Shown here: one piece after another, positions 1 through 8,583 of the stretch
Layout: every line of letters starts with the position of its first letter
How positions within the stretch are numbered: position 1 is the first letter of the stretch
From: Clostridia bacterium
Lineage (GTDB): Bacteria > Bacillota > Clostridia > Oscillospirales > Acutalibacteraceae
NCBI GenBank assembly: GCA_017473925.1
Contig: JAFUIY010000049.1
Span: forward strand, 1 to 61,605
Length of the DNA: 61,605 nucleotides
Reading direction: 5' to 3'
Made by a program: the position numbers and the translations under genes
The notes under the pieces: model-generated
Seen by the model: the letters and a program-made list of their open reading frames with translations, nothing else
Database searches by the model: none
What the model was told of the DNA's origin: nothing

Positions 1-147
1 CTTATACTCCGTGTGGTTCTTGCCAAAGCATTATCCATTCCGTTCGGTACAACAGGCATCTGGCTTGCTTGGCCTATCGGTTGGTCGGTTGCAACGGTTC
101 TATCGGTGATGTTTTACCGGAGGGGTATATGGAGAAAATCGGAATAA
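1..147 (+). CDS. MATE-family efflux transporter, C-terminal fragment
   Basis: The reading frame is open from base 1 and ends with TAA at 145-147, giving 48 residues that include IWLAWPIGWSVATV followed by a basic tail (FYRRGIWRK). A hydrophobic last helix ending in a Tyr/Arg/Trp/Lys tail is typical of the C-terminus of MATE multidrug/sodium antiporters of the Clostridia. The rest of the gene lies upstream of the window, so no catalytic or binding residues can be checked. It converges on the hydrogenase operon and shares the terminator at 214-270. Another polytopic transporter cannot be excluded from so short a piece. Confidence 0.6.
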   Translation, partial: LILRVVLAKALSIPFGTTGIWLAWPIGWSVATVLSVMFYRRGIWRKSE

Positions 148-213
148 AGATTACACAATGAGATAACTGAGATAGTTTGTAATGATTTAATATTCCAATA
201 AATAATGATAAAC

Positions 214-270
214 CCTGCACATTACATAACGAAGACAAAAAAGATATGTAATGTGCAGGAATTTATTTTT
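214..270. terminator. Bidirectional intrinsic terminator
   Basis: A perfect 15-bp stem (CCTGCACATTACATA at 214-228 with its complement at 245-259) encloses a 16-base loop. On the plus strand it is followed by a T-rich run at 261-270, suiting the MATE gene. On the minus strand it lies just past the hydA stop and probably ends the long rex operon, although the U-tract on that side is weaker. Confidence 0.8.
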
Positions 271-272
271 AG

Positions 273-1694
273 CTATTTCAAGATAGAAACAGCATCACTT
301 ATTGTTTTTTCGAGGGCTTCTTTTCCGTAGACATCAACCTGTGCTTTATTTTTTTCTCCGTGGGTAAGACATCCTGCCCCACCGATACAACCGCCTGTAC
401 AAGCCATACCTTCGATAAAGTTTGCATCAAGAACATTTTTACTCTTCTTGAGCAGGGCTGTTTTACAAGCTTCAATACCGTCACATACAGCAGGTTTCAC
501 CGTAAAATCAATCTTCTGTTCATTAAGAGCCTGAACAACAGCGTCTGAAAGACCGCCTGAACGTGCAAATATTCTGCCAAAATATGAAGCGTTGTCAAGA
601 ACATCTTCAGAAAGAGCTGTGATATCAACATCTTTACTGTCGAAGAGTGCCTGAAGCTCTTCAAATGTAAGAACTGCATCAACATAGGGCTTTACAGTTT
701 CAAGCTGTGCTTCTGCTTTCTTTGCAGTACAGGGACCAATGAAAACAACTTTTGCACCCTCACTTGTTTCCTTGATATACTTTGCAAGCATTGCCATAGG
801 TGACAGGTTATGTGATACATAAGGCACAAGAGCAGGAAAAGCTGACTTGATATACTGTACAAAAGCAGGACAGCATGAACTTGTCAAAAATTCTTTTTCG
901 CTGAGTTCTTTTGCTTCGCTCATCGCTACCATATCTGCACCGAGCGCTGCTTCAACAACAGTGAAGAATCCGAGTTCCTTTAATCCTGTAATCACCTGAC
1001 CGAGCTTCGCATAAGTAAACTGGCTTGAAATTGAAGGAGCAACAACTGCATAAACCTTATATTTTTCATTATTCTGACTTTTTTTCAGAATATCAATAAC
1101 ATTTAATATATAAGACTTATCACTTATTGCACCAAACGGGCACTGATATACACAAGCACCGCACTGAATACATTTGTTGTTATCAATTGCTGCTGCATTA
1201 TCATCATTAATTGAAATTGCTTTAACTTTACAAGCAATCTGACACGGACGCTTGTGGTTGACAATGGCTGCAAAAGGACAAACCTTTGCACACTGACCGC
1301 ACTCTACACACTTTGACTTATCTATATGTGCAACATGGTTGTGGTCAAAAGAAATTGCACCACGCTTACAAACATCCTCACATCTGTGAGCAAGACAGCC
1401 ACGGCAAGAATCCGTTACCTCATAACCTGCAGCAGGGCATTCATCACATGCGATATCGATAACCTCAATAACATTTGGGTTTTCTTTATCACCGCCCATT
1501 GCAAGCTTTACACGCTCACCGAGAATTGCGCGCTCTTTATAAACACAGCAGCGCATTGTTGAGGTTTTGCCGGGCACAATCTTCTGTGGGATATCAAGAA
1601 GATTCTGAAGAAGTGTGTCATTCCATGCCTCGTGAGCAACCTGACGCAAAACCTTATATTTAAGATACTGAACCTTGGTGTCAAATTTTCTCAT
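273..1694 (-). CDS. hydA: [FeFe] hydrogenase, group B (monomeric, ferredoxin-linked)
   Basis: The protein has 473 residues. Cys-rich ferredoxin-type segments fill residues 80-190, with several 4Fe-4S motifs such as CVECGQCAKVC and CIQCGACVYQC. The H-cluster domain follows, with its three signatures: TSSCCPAF (271-278), IGPCTAKKAE (319-328) and GMACTGGCIGG (429-439). All four cluster-ligand cysteines and the neighbouring proton-transfer cysteine are present, so it should be active. The variant signatures (GPC for MPC, GGAGC at the end) match group B enzymes. It probably makes H2 from reduced ferredoxin in the cytoplasm. The start is the ATG at 1694, eight bases after AAGGAG; an upstream GTG lies inside that Shine-Dalgarno. 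It is the last gene of the rex operon and corresponds by context to HydA2 of R. albus. Confidence 0.92.
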   Translation of the reverse strand: MRKFDTKVQYLKYKVLRQVAHEAWNDTLLQNLLDIPQKIVPGKTSTMRCCVYKERAILGERVKLAMGGDKENPNVIEVIDIACDECPAAGYEVTDSCRGCLAHRCEDVCKRGAISFDHNHVAHIDKSKCVECGQCAKVCPFAAIVNHKRPCQIACKVKAISINDDNAAAIDNNKCIQCGACVYQCPFGAISDKSYILNVIDILKKSQNNEKYKVYAVVAPSISSQFTYAKLGQVITGLKELGFFTVVEAALGADMVAMSEAKELSEKEFLTSSCCPAFVQYIKSAFPALVPYVSHNLSPMAMLAKYIKETSEGAKVVFIGPCTAKKAEAQLETVKPYVDAVLTFEELQALFDSKDVDITALSEDVLDNASYFGRIFARSGGLSDAVVQALNEQKIDFTVKPAVCDGIEACKTALLKKSKNVLDANFIEGMACTGGCIGGAGCLTHGEKNKAQVDVYGKEALEKTISDAVSILK

Positions 1695-1706
1695 TATATA
1701 CACTCC

Positions 1707-2879
1707 TTAGAAATAACTGACTTTAATACGTTTACCCATTTTTCTCAGAGACTTTGAAAGCTCCTCAACAAGATTCATTTTAATGTTAAAGTTTATAGGT
1801 AAGTCAGGATTCTGATGAGCAGGATTAATTGCACGCCCAACATAGAAATTGATATCCGTAGCTTCTTCAAACAGCAGACGGCAGATGAGAGATGCTCCAT
1901 CTTTTTTGAAGCTCCAATGCTCATAATGCTTGTTTTCGCCGAGATAATCTTCAGCGTATTCAACAACCTTATTAACCGTTATTACGCCTTCCGTCACCAG
2001 GTCAACCCCCTCTAATTCAGCAATAGGAGGAACATCACTCTGCTCAAAATTAAGAGATGGTTTGAGAGGTTTTCTGAGGAATTTTGCGGCAATTGAAGAT
2101 GTTGTACCGCCACAAACAATGTGCTTTCCTTCCTTTCCGAAAAACAGCGACATCATTCTGTCTGCATCATCACGGTTAGACGGAGGTCCGAAAAGCATAT
2201 TCATAGGCACTCTTTTTCTTATACGCACGATACAGGCTGTTGCATCATCACCCGGTTTATGACCGTAAAGCTTATCACATTCATCAACAAGCATTGTTGA
2301 AAGAGTTTTGGCAGTATAGCCTGCAGGTGCAAGAGTTTCAAGAAAATCAATAATATCTTCTCTCTTCCATCCGAAATTGTAAGAAATACCGATTCCTGCA
2401 TGAGGACAACCATCGCTCATTGCAATAAAAATATCATTTTCCTGCAAATTGATAACAGATTTGAATATCTTTTTGCCGCCGATGTTCATTTCTGTCTTGG
2501 GATAATCCCAGTTCTTTTCATCACGGATAATAATCGCATGAGGATTATCGTACTGAATAAGCTCAGCAGTCTGATTATTTTTAAGATGAATGATTGTGAA
2601 TGTTGAATAAGCAACTCCTCTTACTGAGCAAACAGGCAGAGTTGCCGCAATGGTTTCAACACATTCTTCAAGTGACAATCCTTCTGCAAGCATTGTTGAA
2701 ATAATCTTGGATGTAAGAGTAGAAAGAATACTTGCTTTTACACCGCTGCCGAGTCCGTCCGACAACACAATAACTGTTGAATCGTCACTGGGCTCAACTA
2801 TATCAACATGGTCTCCGCAAAGCTCTTCACCGTGATGATTTATACTCTTATATCCGATATCAGCACATAAATCATTCAT
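1707..2879 (-). CDS. SpoIIE/PP2C-family serine/threonine phosphatase
   Basis: This 390-residue cytoplasmic protein has a SpoIIE-type PP2C domain in its first ~225 residues. Metal-binding acidic motifs are visible: VLSDGLGSGVKAS near residue 40, MSDGCPHAG near 155 and PGDDAT near 210. The remaining ~165 residues form a separate domain I do not recognise, ending in a basic segment. The ATG overlaps the end of hydS by eight bases, so the two are probably translationally coupled. In R. albus 7 the hydS/hydA2 unit also contains a putative Ser/Thr phosphatase. The inferred role is to reverse a phosphorylation made by the kinase at 5081-5830 in response to HydS. Its target is unknown. Confidence 0.88.
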   Translation of the reverse strand: MNDLCADIGYKSINHHGEELCGDHVDIVEPSDDSTVIVLSDGLGSGVKASILSTLTSKIISTMLAEGLSLEECVETIAATLPVCSVRGVAYSTFTIIHLKNNQTAELIQYDNPHAIIIRDEKNWDYPKTEMNIGGKKIFKSVINLQENDIFIAMSDGCPHAGIGISYNFGWKREDIIDFLETLAPAGYTAKTLSTMLVDECDKLYGHKPGDDATACIVRIRKRVPMNMLFGPPSNRDDADRMMSLFFGKEGKHIVCGGTTSSIAAKFLRKPLKPSLNFEQSDVPPIAELEGVDLVTEGVITVNKVVEYAEDYLGENKHYEHWSFKKDGASLICRLLFEEATDINFYVGRAINPAHQNPDLPINFNIKMNLVEELSKSLRKMGKRIKVSYF

Positions 2880-4551
2880 TGGTAATTGACTCCTTCAGCT
2901 TTGCAAGAGCAATTTTTGTTTCTGCGGCTGTTTCACCGAGAAGTGATGCAATTTCCTGAACGATACGCATCTGTTTTTCAACAACTTTGTCAGCAACTTC
3001 TACAGTTTGCTTGCTGATGGTATCTTTTCTTTCCTTCGCATATTGCTCATCGGTAACATCACGCATAATACCTACAAGAAGTCTTGAATCACGGTCATAA
3101 ACTATTGTCTGTTCAACATAACGCTTGTACTCAGCATAGTATACACGTTCGTTATGAATTCCGATACCCGTGTCACGGACTTTCATAAAAGGTGTGGGAT
3201 CAAGAATTCTTATACACTGAGTACCGAGAACATCGGAAGCATAACGGATATTCATAATTTCCCTTGCAGCCTTGTTAATCTGCTGAACTTCAAGCTGGTC
3301 GTTAAGAACAATAAGTCCGTTAGGTGAATTGTTAACGATTGTATCAGAAAAGCTTTCAGCCTTATCCTTGAGAAAAGGAAGACACATGGAGCTTTCTGCT
3401 TTGCCCTGAATAATAGCTATTGCCTTTTCGCGGCAGGTATTGTATCCGCAGGAGCCGCAATTAAGCTCCTGAGAGGGCTTGAATTTGCCCATCTGACGCA
3501 GAACATTGTTTATTTCATAATCAGAAGGCTGAGGAGAACGCTGTTCTATAAATGCAAAATGCTTTTTCAGATCCTTTGCCTTAGGCTGAGAAACCTCGAA
3601 ATCCTTTGCACCTGCATATTTCGTAATAGTGATATAATCCTTTACTGTTTCTGTATGGTGATATTTTTCCATAACGGGACCGCCCATACAGCTTCCTACA
3701 CAAGCAGACATCTCAATAAAGCATTTATGGATTTTTCCGCTTTCAATATCCTTAAGAGCTGCGATGCAGTTTTCTACACCGTCAAGTGCGAGATATGTAA
3801 AGCCGGTATTTTCCTGTGCCATTGTTTTAAGCACACCGCCCGTGGTCGGGAAAAATCTTGCACGGGAGCAGATATCATTATCCGTTTCCGGCTCAATTTC
3901 TATATTTTCAGATTTCAACCATTCTGTTAATTCTTCAAATGTAAGCACTGCATCCACAATGCCTTCATAATGCTCAGCCTCATCTTTTTTGGCAACACAA
4001 GGTCCGATAAAAACAGTTTTTGCATTCTGATAACGCTGCTTTATATCGTTACAATGAGCCTGCATAGGAGAAACAACATCAGCAAGATACTCAAGAGCTG
4101 CAGGATAATGCTTCTGAATAAGAAGGTTAATAGAATGGCAACAAGAGGAAATAATTATATCTCTGTCTTCCTCTTTTATCATTCTTTCATATTCATTTTT
4201 TACAATGGTCGCACCGATTGCAGTTTCCTCAACATCATAAAAGCCCAGCTTTTTAAGGGCTTTTCTCATTGAGTTGATTCCTGCACTGTCGTAATTAGCA
4301 ACAAATGAGGGAGCAAGAGAAACAATTACAGGGTCACCTGACTGAAGAAGAACCTTTACTTTTTCGGTCTCATCAACAATTTCTTTTGCATTCTGGGGAC
4401 ACACAACGAAACACTGACCGCAAAGAATACACTCGTTGCCGATGATGTGTGCCTGATTTCCCGAGAAACGGATTGCCTTTACAGGGCAATGGCGAATACA
4501 TTTATAGCAGTTTTTACAGTTTGATTTTTTTAATGTCAAACAATTTGGCAT
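2872..4551 (-). CDS. hydS: PAS-domain sensory [FeFe] hydrogenase (group C, HydS)
   Basis: The 559-residue protein has, in order, a 2x[4Fe-4S] ferredoxin domain (residues 4-55), an H-cluster domain with IISSCCHS (133-140), IGPCVAKKDE (182-191) and EMSACVGSCMGG (280-291), an Fe-S motif CGSCGYNTC with a further Cys (365-390), and a PAS domain (about 395-510) followed by a helical tail. This order defines the putative H2- or redox-sensing HydS group. All H-cluster ligand cysteines are kept, so it could bind H2 even if turnover is low. It lies between the small ferredoxins and the PP2C phosphatase, to which it overlaps. There is no kinase or DNA-binding domain of its own, so output must pass through a partner. 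Confidence 0.9.
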   Translation of the reverse strand: MPNCLTLKKSNCKNCYKCIRHCPVKAIRFSGNQAHIIGNECILCGQCFVVCPQNAKEIVDETEKVKVLLQSGDPVIVSLAPSFVANYDSAGINSMRKALKKLGFYDVEETAIGATIVKNEYERMIKEEDRDIIISSCCHSINLLIQKHYPAALEYLADVVSPMQAHCNDIKQRYQNAKTVFIGPCVAKKDEAEHYEGIVDAVLTFEELTEWLKSENIEIEPETDNDICSRARFFPTTGGVLKTMAQENTGFTYLALDGVENCIAALKDIESGKIHKCFIEMSACVGSCMGGPVMEKYHHTETVKDYITITKYAGAKDFEVSQPKAKDLKKHFAFIEQRSPQPSDYEINNVLRQMGKFKPSQELNCGSCGYNTCREKAIAIIQGKAESSMCLPFLKDKAESFSDTIVNNSPNGLIVLNDQLEVQQINKAAREIMNIRYASDVLGTQCIRILDPTPFMKVRDTGIGIHNERVYYAEYKRYVEQTIVYDRDSRLLVGIMRDVTDEQYAKERKDTISKQTVEVADKVVEKQMRIVQEIASLLGETAAETKIALAKLKESITNE

Positions 4552-4557
4552 TATCCG

Positions 4558-4818
4558 TTACTTCCCTTCGTTCTTGATTTTTTTCAGTACATTCTCCTCA
4601 AAAAATTCTTTGAAGCCTTCCTTTGTAACACCGGTATGAATATCATCGTCAATCTGGATGGTAACACCAATGCGGTTACACTTACCGATGCAGAAACTGC
4701 CGGCAAGTGTAACCTCGTCTTCAAGATGATAATCACTGACGGCTTTCTGCAGAAGCTCCACAATTTCGGGAGAACCCTTTAAGTGGCAGGAGCTGCCTAC
4801 ACAAACCTGAATCAGCAT
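4558..4818 (-). CDS. Thioredoxin-like [2Fe-2S] ferredoxin (NuoE-type), copy 2
   Basis: This 86-residue protein is a single thioredoxin-like [2Fe-2S] ferredoxin domain. The four expected cysteines are present as CVGSSC (residues 6 and 11) and FCIGKC (43 and 47), the C-x4-C and C-x3-C pattern of NuoE/HydC C-terminal domains. It would carry single electrons, probably between the operon's hydrogenases and another flavoprotein or ferredoxin. It begins one base after the stop of its paralogue and ends six bases before hydS. The sequence VTIQIDDD replaces the extra Cys seen at this place in the neighbour. Confidence 0.85.
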   Translation of the reverse strand: MLIQVCVGSSCHLKGSPEIVELLQKAVSDYHLEDEVTLAGSFCIGKCNRIGVTIQIDDDIHTGVTKEGFKEFFEENVLKKIKNEGK

Positions 4819-4819
4819 A

Positions 4820-5059
4820 TTATACCTTTTCCTTTACGTTCTTATTAAAAAATTCTTCTACTGTTTCGGGAGTAACTGAATAGAAATTATCATCTACTGT
4901 TACACAAACGCCCTGCTGACATTTACCCATACAGAAAGTACCGCCGAGCTCAACCTTATCACCAAGATTGTTTTCCTTGATAAGATACTGAAGCTGCTCT
5001 ACTACCTGACGTGAACCCTTGATATGACATGAACTACCAATACATACTGTAACTTTCAT
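4820..5059 (-). CDS. Thioredoxin-like [2Fe-2S] ferredoxin (NuoE-type), copy 1
   Basis: This 79-residue protein is a paralogue of the next gene. Its cluster cysteines are in CIGSSC (6 and 11) and FCMGKC (43 and 47), with an additional Cys in QQGVCVTV. An AAGGAG sits upstream of the ATG. Stand-alone proteins of this family occur beside [FeFe] hydrogenases in Clostridia, where they are thought to act as dedicated electron carriers. The tandem pair could serve the catalytic and the sensory hydrogenase separately; that division is inference. Confidence 0.85.
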   Translation of the reverse strand: MKVTVCIGSSCHIKGSRQVVEQLQYLIKENNLGDKVELGGTFCMGKCQQGVCVTVDDNFYSVTPETVEEFFNKNVKEKV

Positions 5060-5080
5060 TATCTTCGTCTCCTTATATGA

Positions 5081-5830
5081 TTATTCGTAATCGACAACAT
5101 CAACCCAAGAAAGAAGGAATTCTCTTTCTTTTTCATTACCTTTAACTGACTGTGATGCAGCTACGATAGGCATCCACTTCTGAACATACTGCTTAGCTGT
5201 GTTGCTCTTTGAACAGAACAAATCAAGATATGTCTTTGCACCGTCAATATCACCGTTAAGCCAGAAGAGAAGGTAAGTTCTTGCTGCATCGGCTGAAGCG
5301 TTACCCTGAGTAGCGTGAGCCCAGTCAAGAATATAAGGTGTGCCATCTTCTGTGATAATGATGTTTGAAGGGTTAAGATCACCGTGACAAACCTTTTTGT
5401 GCTTCGGCATACCTTCAAGACGTGTGTGAAGGTCATAGCGTGTTGTTGCATCAAGCTCGCTCATACCGATTTTTCTGTTCATTTTATCCTTAAGCTTATT
5501 GAGAAGAGCACATTCCTTTGAGTGAATACCGAGCTGAATGTCAACAAGAAGTCCGATATATTCATCCTTCTTTTCTGCATCCTCATCCATAAGCTGCTGA
5601 AGTGTTTTTCCTTTGATGTACTCTGAAATGATAGCCCATTTGCCGTCAATCATTGTTACTTCAAGAACCTTAGGGATATTAAGACCTGTTTCTTCAATAC
5701 GAGCCTGATTGAGAGCCTCGTTGAGAACATCTGCTTTTGAATAATCTTCGTTAAAAACTTTAACGCACTTGTCACCGTCACGGTAGATAGTTTTGTTATT
5801 TCTTACTGCTATTACTCTGTCAAGTTTCAT
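5081..5830 (-). CDS. Aminoglycoside-phosphotransferase-fold kinase in the hydrogenase operon
   Basis: The 249-residue protein has the APH/choline-kinase fold: an N-lobe with a possible ATP lysine (CVKVF, K24), the catalytic-loop motif CHGDLNPSNIII (Asp151, Asn156) and the metal-binding ILDWAHA (Asp169). The family phosphorylates small molecules or proteins. It is 18 bases downstream of adhE and reads into the ferredoxin genes, so it is co-transcribed. The R. albus 7 hydS unit was reported to include a putative Ser/Thr protein kinase at the corresponding place, which argues for a regulatory role rather than antibiotic resistance. The substrate cannot be read from sequence. GGGAGG precedes the ATG. 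Confidence 0.82.
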   Translation of the reverse strand: MKLDRVIAVRNNKTIYRDGDKCVKVFNEDYSKADVLNEALNQARIEETGLNIPKVLEVTMIDGKWAIISEYIKGKTLQQLMDEDAEKKDEYIGLLVDIQLGIHSKECALLNKLKDKMNRKIGMSELDATTRYDLHTRLEGMPKHKKVCHGDLNPSNIIITEDGTPYILDWAHATQGNASADAARTYLLFWLNGDIDGAKTYLDLFCSKSNTAKQYVQKWMPIVAASQSVKGNEKEREFLLSWVDVVDYE

Positions 5831-5848
5831 TTCAGGTTCCTCCCTTAA

Positions 5849-8551
5849 TTATGCTTTTTTACCTTTACGGTATGTTACTTTAACTTCGTCAACCTTTGCG
5901 CCTTCTTCAATATCGGCAGCTGTAGGCATTTTTTTCTCAACAAAGTGCTTGCCGTAGTAAGCATTGAGATACATCTGTTTGATTTCGCTCATAAGAGGAT
6001 ATCTGGGGTTAGCACCTGTGCACTGGTCATCAAATGCCTGCTCAACCATTTCATCAAGATTGTCAAGGAATACCTTTTCATCAACACCATAGTCTTTGAT
6101 TGTTTCCTTGATTCCAACCTTTACTTTAAGCTCATTGATGGCCTTAATGAGATTTTCAAGCTTTTCGCTGTCGTTCTTACCGCCAAGTCCGAGATAATCT
6201 GCAATTTCAGCATAGCGTGCAAGTGTATGAGGATGATCATACTGGGAGAATGTACCCATCTTTGCAGGAGCTTCACTTGCATTGAAACGAAGAACTTCTT
6301 CAATCATAAGTGCGTTTGCAACACCGTGAGGAAGGTGATGGAAAGCACCGAGCTTGTGTGCCATTGAGTGACAAACGCCAAGGAATGCATTTGCGAAAGC
6401 CATACCTGCCATTGTTGCGGCATTTGCCATTTTTTCTCTTGCTTCAACGTCTGTCTGACCGTTTTCATATGCACGGGGAAGATACCTGAAGATGTTTTTA
6501 AGTGCCTGAAGTGCAAGACCGTCTGTGTAATCTGTTGCAAGCATTGCGGCATAAGCTTCAACTGCGTGTGTTACTGCGTCAATACCTGATGCAGCTGTAA
6601 GTCCCTTGGGAGCTGACATATGGAAATCCGTATCAATAATTGCCATGTTGGGAAGAAGCTCATAGTCAGCAAGAGGATACTTGACACCTGTTGCTTCGTC
6701 TGTGATAACTGCGAAAGGTGTAACTTCAGAGCCTGTACCTGCTGATGTGGGAACTGCAATGAAATATGCCTTTTCACCCATCTTGGGGAATGTGTAAACT
6801 CTCTTACGGATATCAATGAATCTCATTGCCATATCCATAAAGTCTGCATCGGGATGCTCATACATAACCCACATAATCTTTGCTGCGTCCATTGCAGAAC
6901 CGCCGCCGAGTGCAATGATTGTATCGGGCTTAAATGCTGCCATCTGTGCAGCGCCTTCCTTAGCGTTGCCGAGTGTGGGGTCAGGCTGAACATTGAAGAA
7001 TGTTGTGTGAGCAATGCCCATTTCGTCAAGCTTATCTGTAATGGGCTTGGTGTAGCCGTTTTCATAAAGGAATGTATCTGTTACGATAAATGCTTTCTTT
7101 GAACCGCGGACTGTGCGAAGCTCATCAAGAGCAACAGGCAAGCATCCTTTCTTGATATATACCTTTTCAGGTGCACGGAACCAAAGCATATTTTCCCTTC
7201 TTTCTGCTACTGTCTTGATGTTGATAAGGTGTTTTACACCAACATTTTCTGATACTGAGTTACCGCCCCATGAACCGCAACCGAGTGTGAGTGACGGAGC
7301 AAGCTTAAAGTTATAAAGGTCACCGATACCGCCGTGTGATGAAGGTGTGTTAACAAGAATACGGCAGGTCTTCATTCTTGCAGCAAATTCGTTGATTTTT
7401 CCTGTTTCTGTTACTTCATTGAGGTAAACAGAAGATGTATGGCCGTAACCGCCGTCAGCAACAAGCTGTTCCGCTTTGTCAAGTGCATCTGAAAAAGATG
7501 TTGCTTTGTACATTGCAAGAACAGGAGAAAGCTTTTCGTGTGCAAATTCTTCGCTGATGTCAACGCTTTCAACTTCACCTATAAGAATCTTTGTTCCTTC
7601 CGGAACTGTTACGCCTGAAAGCTCTGCAATTTTTGCTGCAGGCTGACCAACGATTTTTGCATTAAGAGCACCGTTGATAATGATTGTCTTTCTTACCTTT
7701 TCTGTTTCTGCAGGATCAAGGAAGTAGCAACCACGTGCTGCAAACTCAGATTTTACTGCATCGTAAATGCTTTCGAGAACTATAACTGACTGCTCTGAAG
7801 CACATATCATACCGTTATCGAATGTCTTTGAGTGAATGATTGAGTTGACTGCAAGAAGAATATCTGCACTGTCATCAATGATTGCAGGTGTATTACCCGC
7901 GCCAACGCCGAGAGCCGGTTTACCGCTTGAATAAGCAGCCTTAACCATACCGGGACCACCTGTTGCAAGGATGATATCTGCTTCTTTCATAACCGTATTT
8001 GTCATTTCAAGAGAAGGAACATCAATCCAATCAATAATTCCTTCGGGAGCGCCTGCTGCTACTGCTGCTTCAAGAACAAGCTTTGCTGCAGCGATTGTGC
8101 AACCCTTTGCTCTGGGGTGAGGAGAAATGATAATAGCATTACGTGTCTTAAGAGCAAGTAAGCACTTGAAAATTGCTGTTGATGTGGGATTAGTTGTAGG
8201 AATAACTGCAGCAACAACACCGATAGGCTCTGCAACCTTTTTGATACCGAATGCCTTGTCTTCTTCAATAATGCCACAGGTTTTTGTTTCCTTGTATGCA
8301 TTGTAAATATATTCAGCAGCATAGTTGTTTTTGATAACCTTATCTTCAACTATACCCATTCCTGTTTCTTCTACTGCCATCTTAGCAAGTGATATTCTTG
8401 CCTTGTTTGCTGCAGAAGCTGCTGCAAGGAAAATTTTGTCTACCTGCTCCTGAGTGTAGGTAGCGAACTTCTTCTGAGCTTCTCTTGTTTTAGCGATAGC
8501 TTCCTGAAGCGTTTCAACGCTATCTACAATTGCGTAATTTTTAGTTTCCAT
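5849..8551 (-). CDS. adhE: Bifunctional acetaldehyde-CoA/alcohol dehydrogenase AdhE
   Basis: The 900-residue protein is full length for AdhE (about 870-900). Residues 1-440 are the CoA-acylating aldehyde dehydrogenase, with the catalytic Cys250 in GMICASEQ. Residues 455-880 are the iron-dependent alcohol dehydrogenase, with the NAD-binding GGGSAMDAAK and the iron-ligand stretch CHSMAHKLGAFHHLPHG. It reduces acetyl-CoA to ethanol with two NADH, regenerating NAD+ when H2 release is blocked. It lies 32 bases after rex with AGGAGG before the ATG, and Rex-controlled adhE is common in Firmicutes. No separate Rex site was found in the short gap, so it is probably expressed from the rex promoter. Confidence 0.97.
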   Translation of the reverse strand: METKNYAIVDSVETLQEAIAKTREAQKKFATYTQEQVDKIFLAAASAANKARISLAKMAVEETGMGIVEDKVIKNNYAAEYIYNAYKETKTCGIIEEDKAFGIKKVAEPIGVVAAVIPTTNPTSTAIFKCLLALKTRNAIIISPHPRAKGCTIAAAKLVLEAAVAAGAPEGIIDWIDVPSLEMTNTVMKEADIILATGGPGMVKAAYSSGKPALGVGAGNTPAIIDDSADILLAVNSIIHSKTFDNGMICASEQSVIVLESIYDAVKSEFAARGCYFLDPAETEKVRKTIIINGALNAKIVGQPAAKIAELSGVTVPEGTKILIGEVESVDISEEFAHEKLSPVLAMYKATSFSDALDKAEQLVADGGYGHTSSVYLNEVTETGKINEFAARMKTCRILVNTPSSHGGIGDLYNFKLAPSLTLGCGSWGGNSVSENVGVKHLINIKTVAERRENMLWFRAPEKVYIKKGCLPVALDELRTVRGSKKAFIVTDTFLYENGYTKPITDKLDEMGIAHTTFFNVQPDPTLGNAKEGAAQMAAFKPDTIIALGGGSAMDAAKIMWVMYEHPDADFMDMAMRFIDIRKRVYTFPKMGEKAYFIAVPTSAGTGSEVTPFAVITDEATGVKYPLADYELLPNMAIIDTDFHMSAPKGLTAASGIDAVTHAVEAYAAMLATDYTDGLALQALKNIFRYLPRAYENGQTDVEAREKMANAATMAGMAFANAFLGVCHSMAHKLGAFHHLPHGVANALMIEEVLRFNASEAPAKMGTFSQYDHPHTLARYAEIADYLGLGGKNDSEKLENLIKAINELKVKVGIKETIKDYGVDEKVFLDNLDEMVEQAFDDQCTGANPRYPLMSEIKQMYLNAYYGKHFVEKKMPTAADIEEGAKVDEVKVTYRKGKKA

Positions 8552-8583
8552 TTGTATCCTCCTAAAAAATTATTTACTTAAAC

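Noticed and set aside
1695..1703. GTG start for the hydrogenase at 1703
   Set aside because: The GTG is formed by the last bases of the Shine-Dalgarno AAGGAG; the ATG at 1694 has proper spacing. The same reasoning was applied to rex, the phosphoesterase, the permease and several others.
5081..5830. An aminoglycoside resistance gene
   Set aside because: The fold matches, but the gene is embedded in a redox operon and the sequence has no close resemblance to known resistance enzymes that I recognise.
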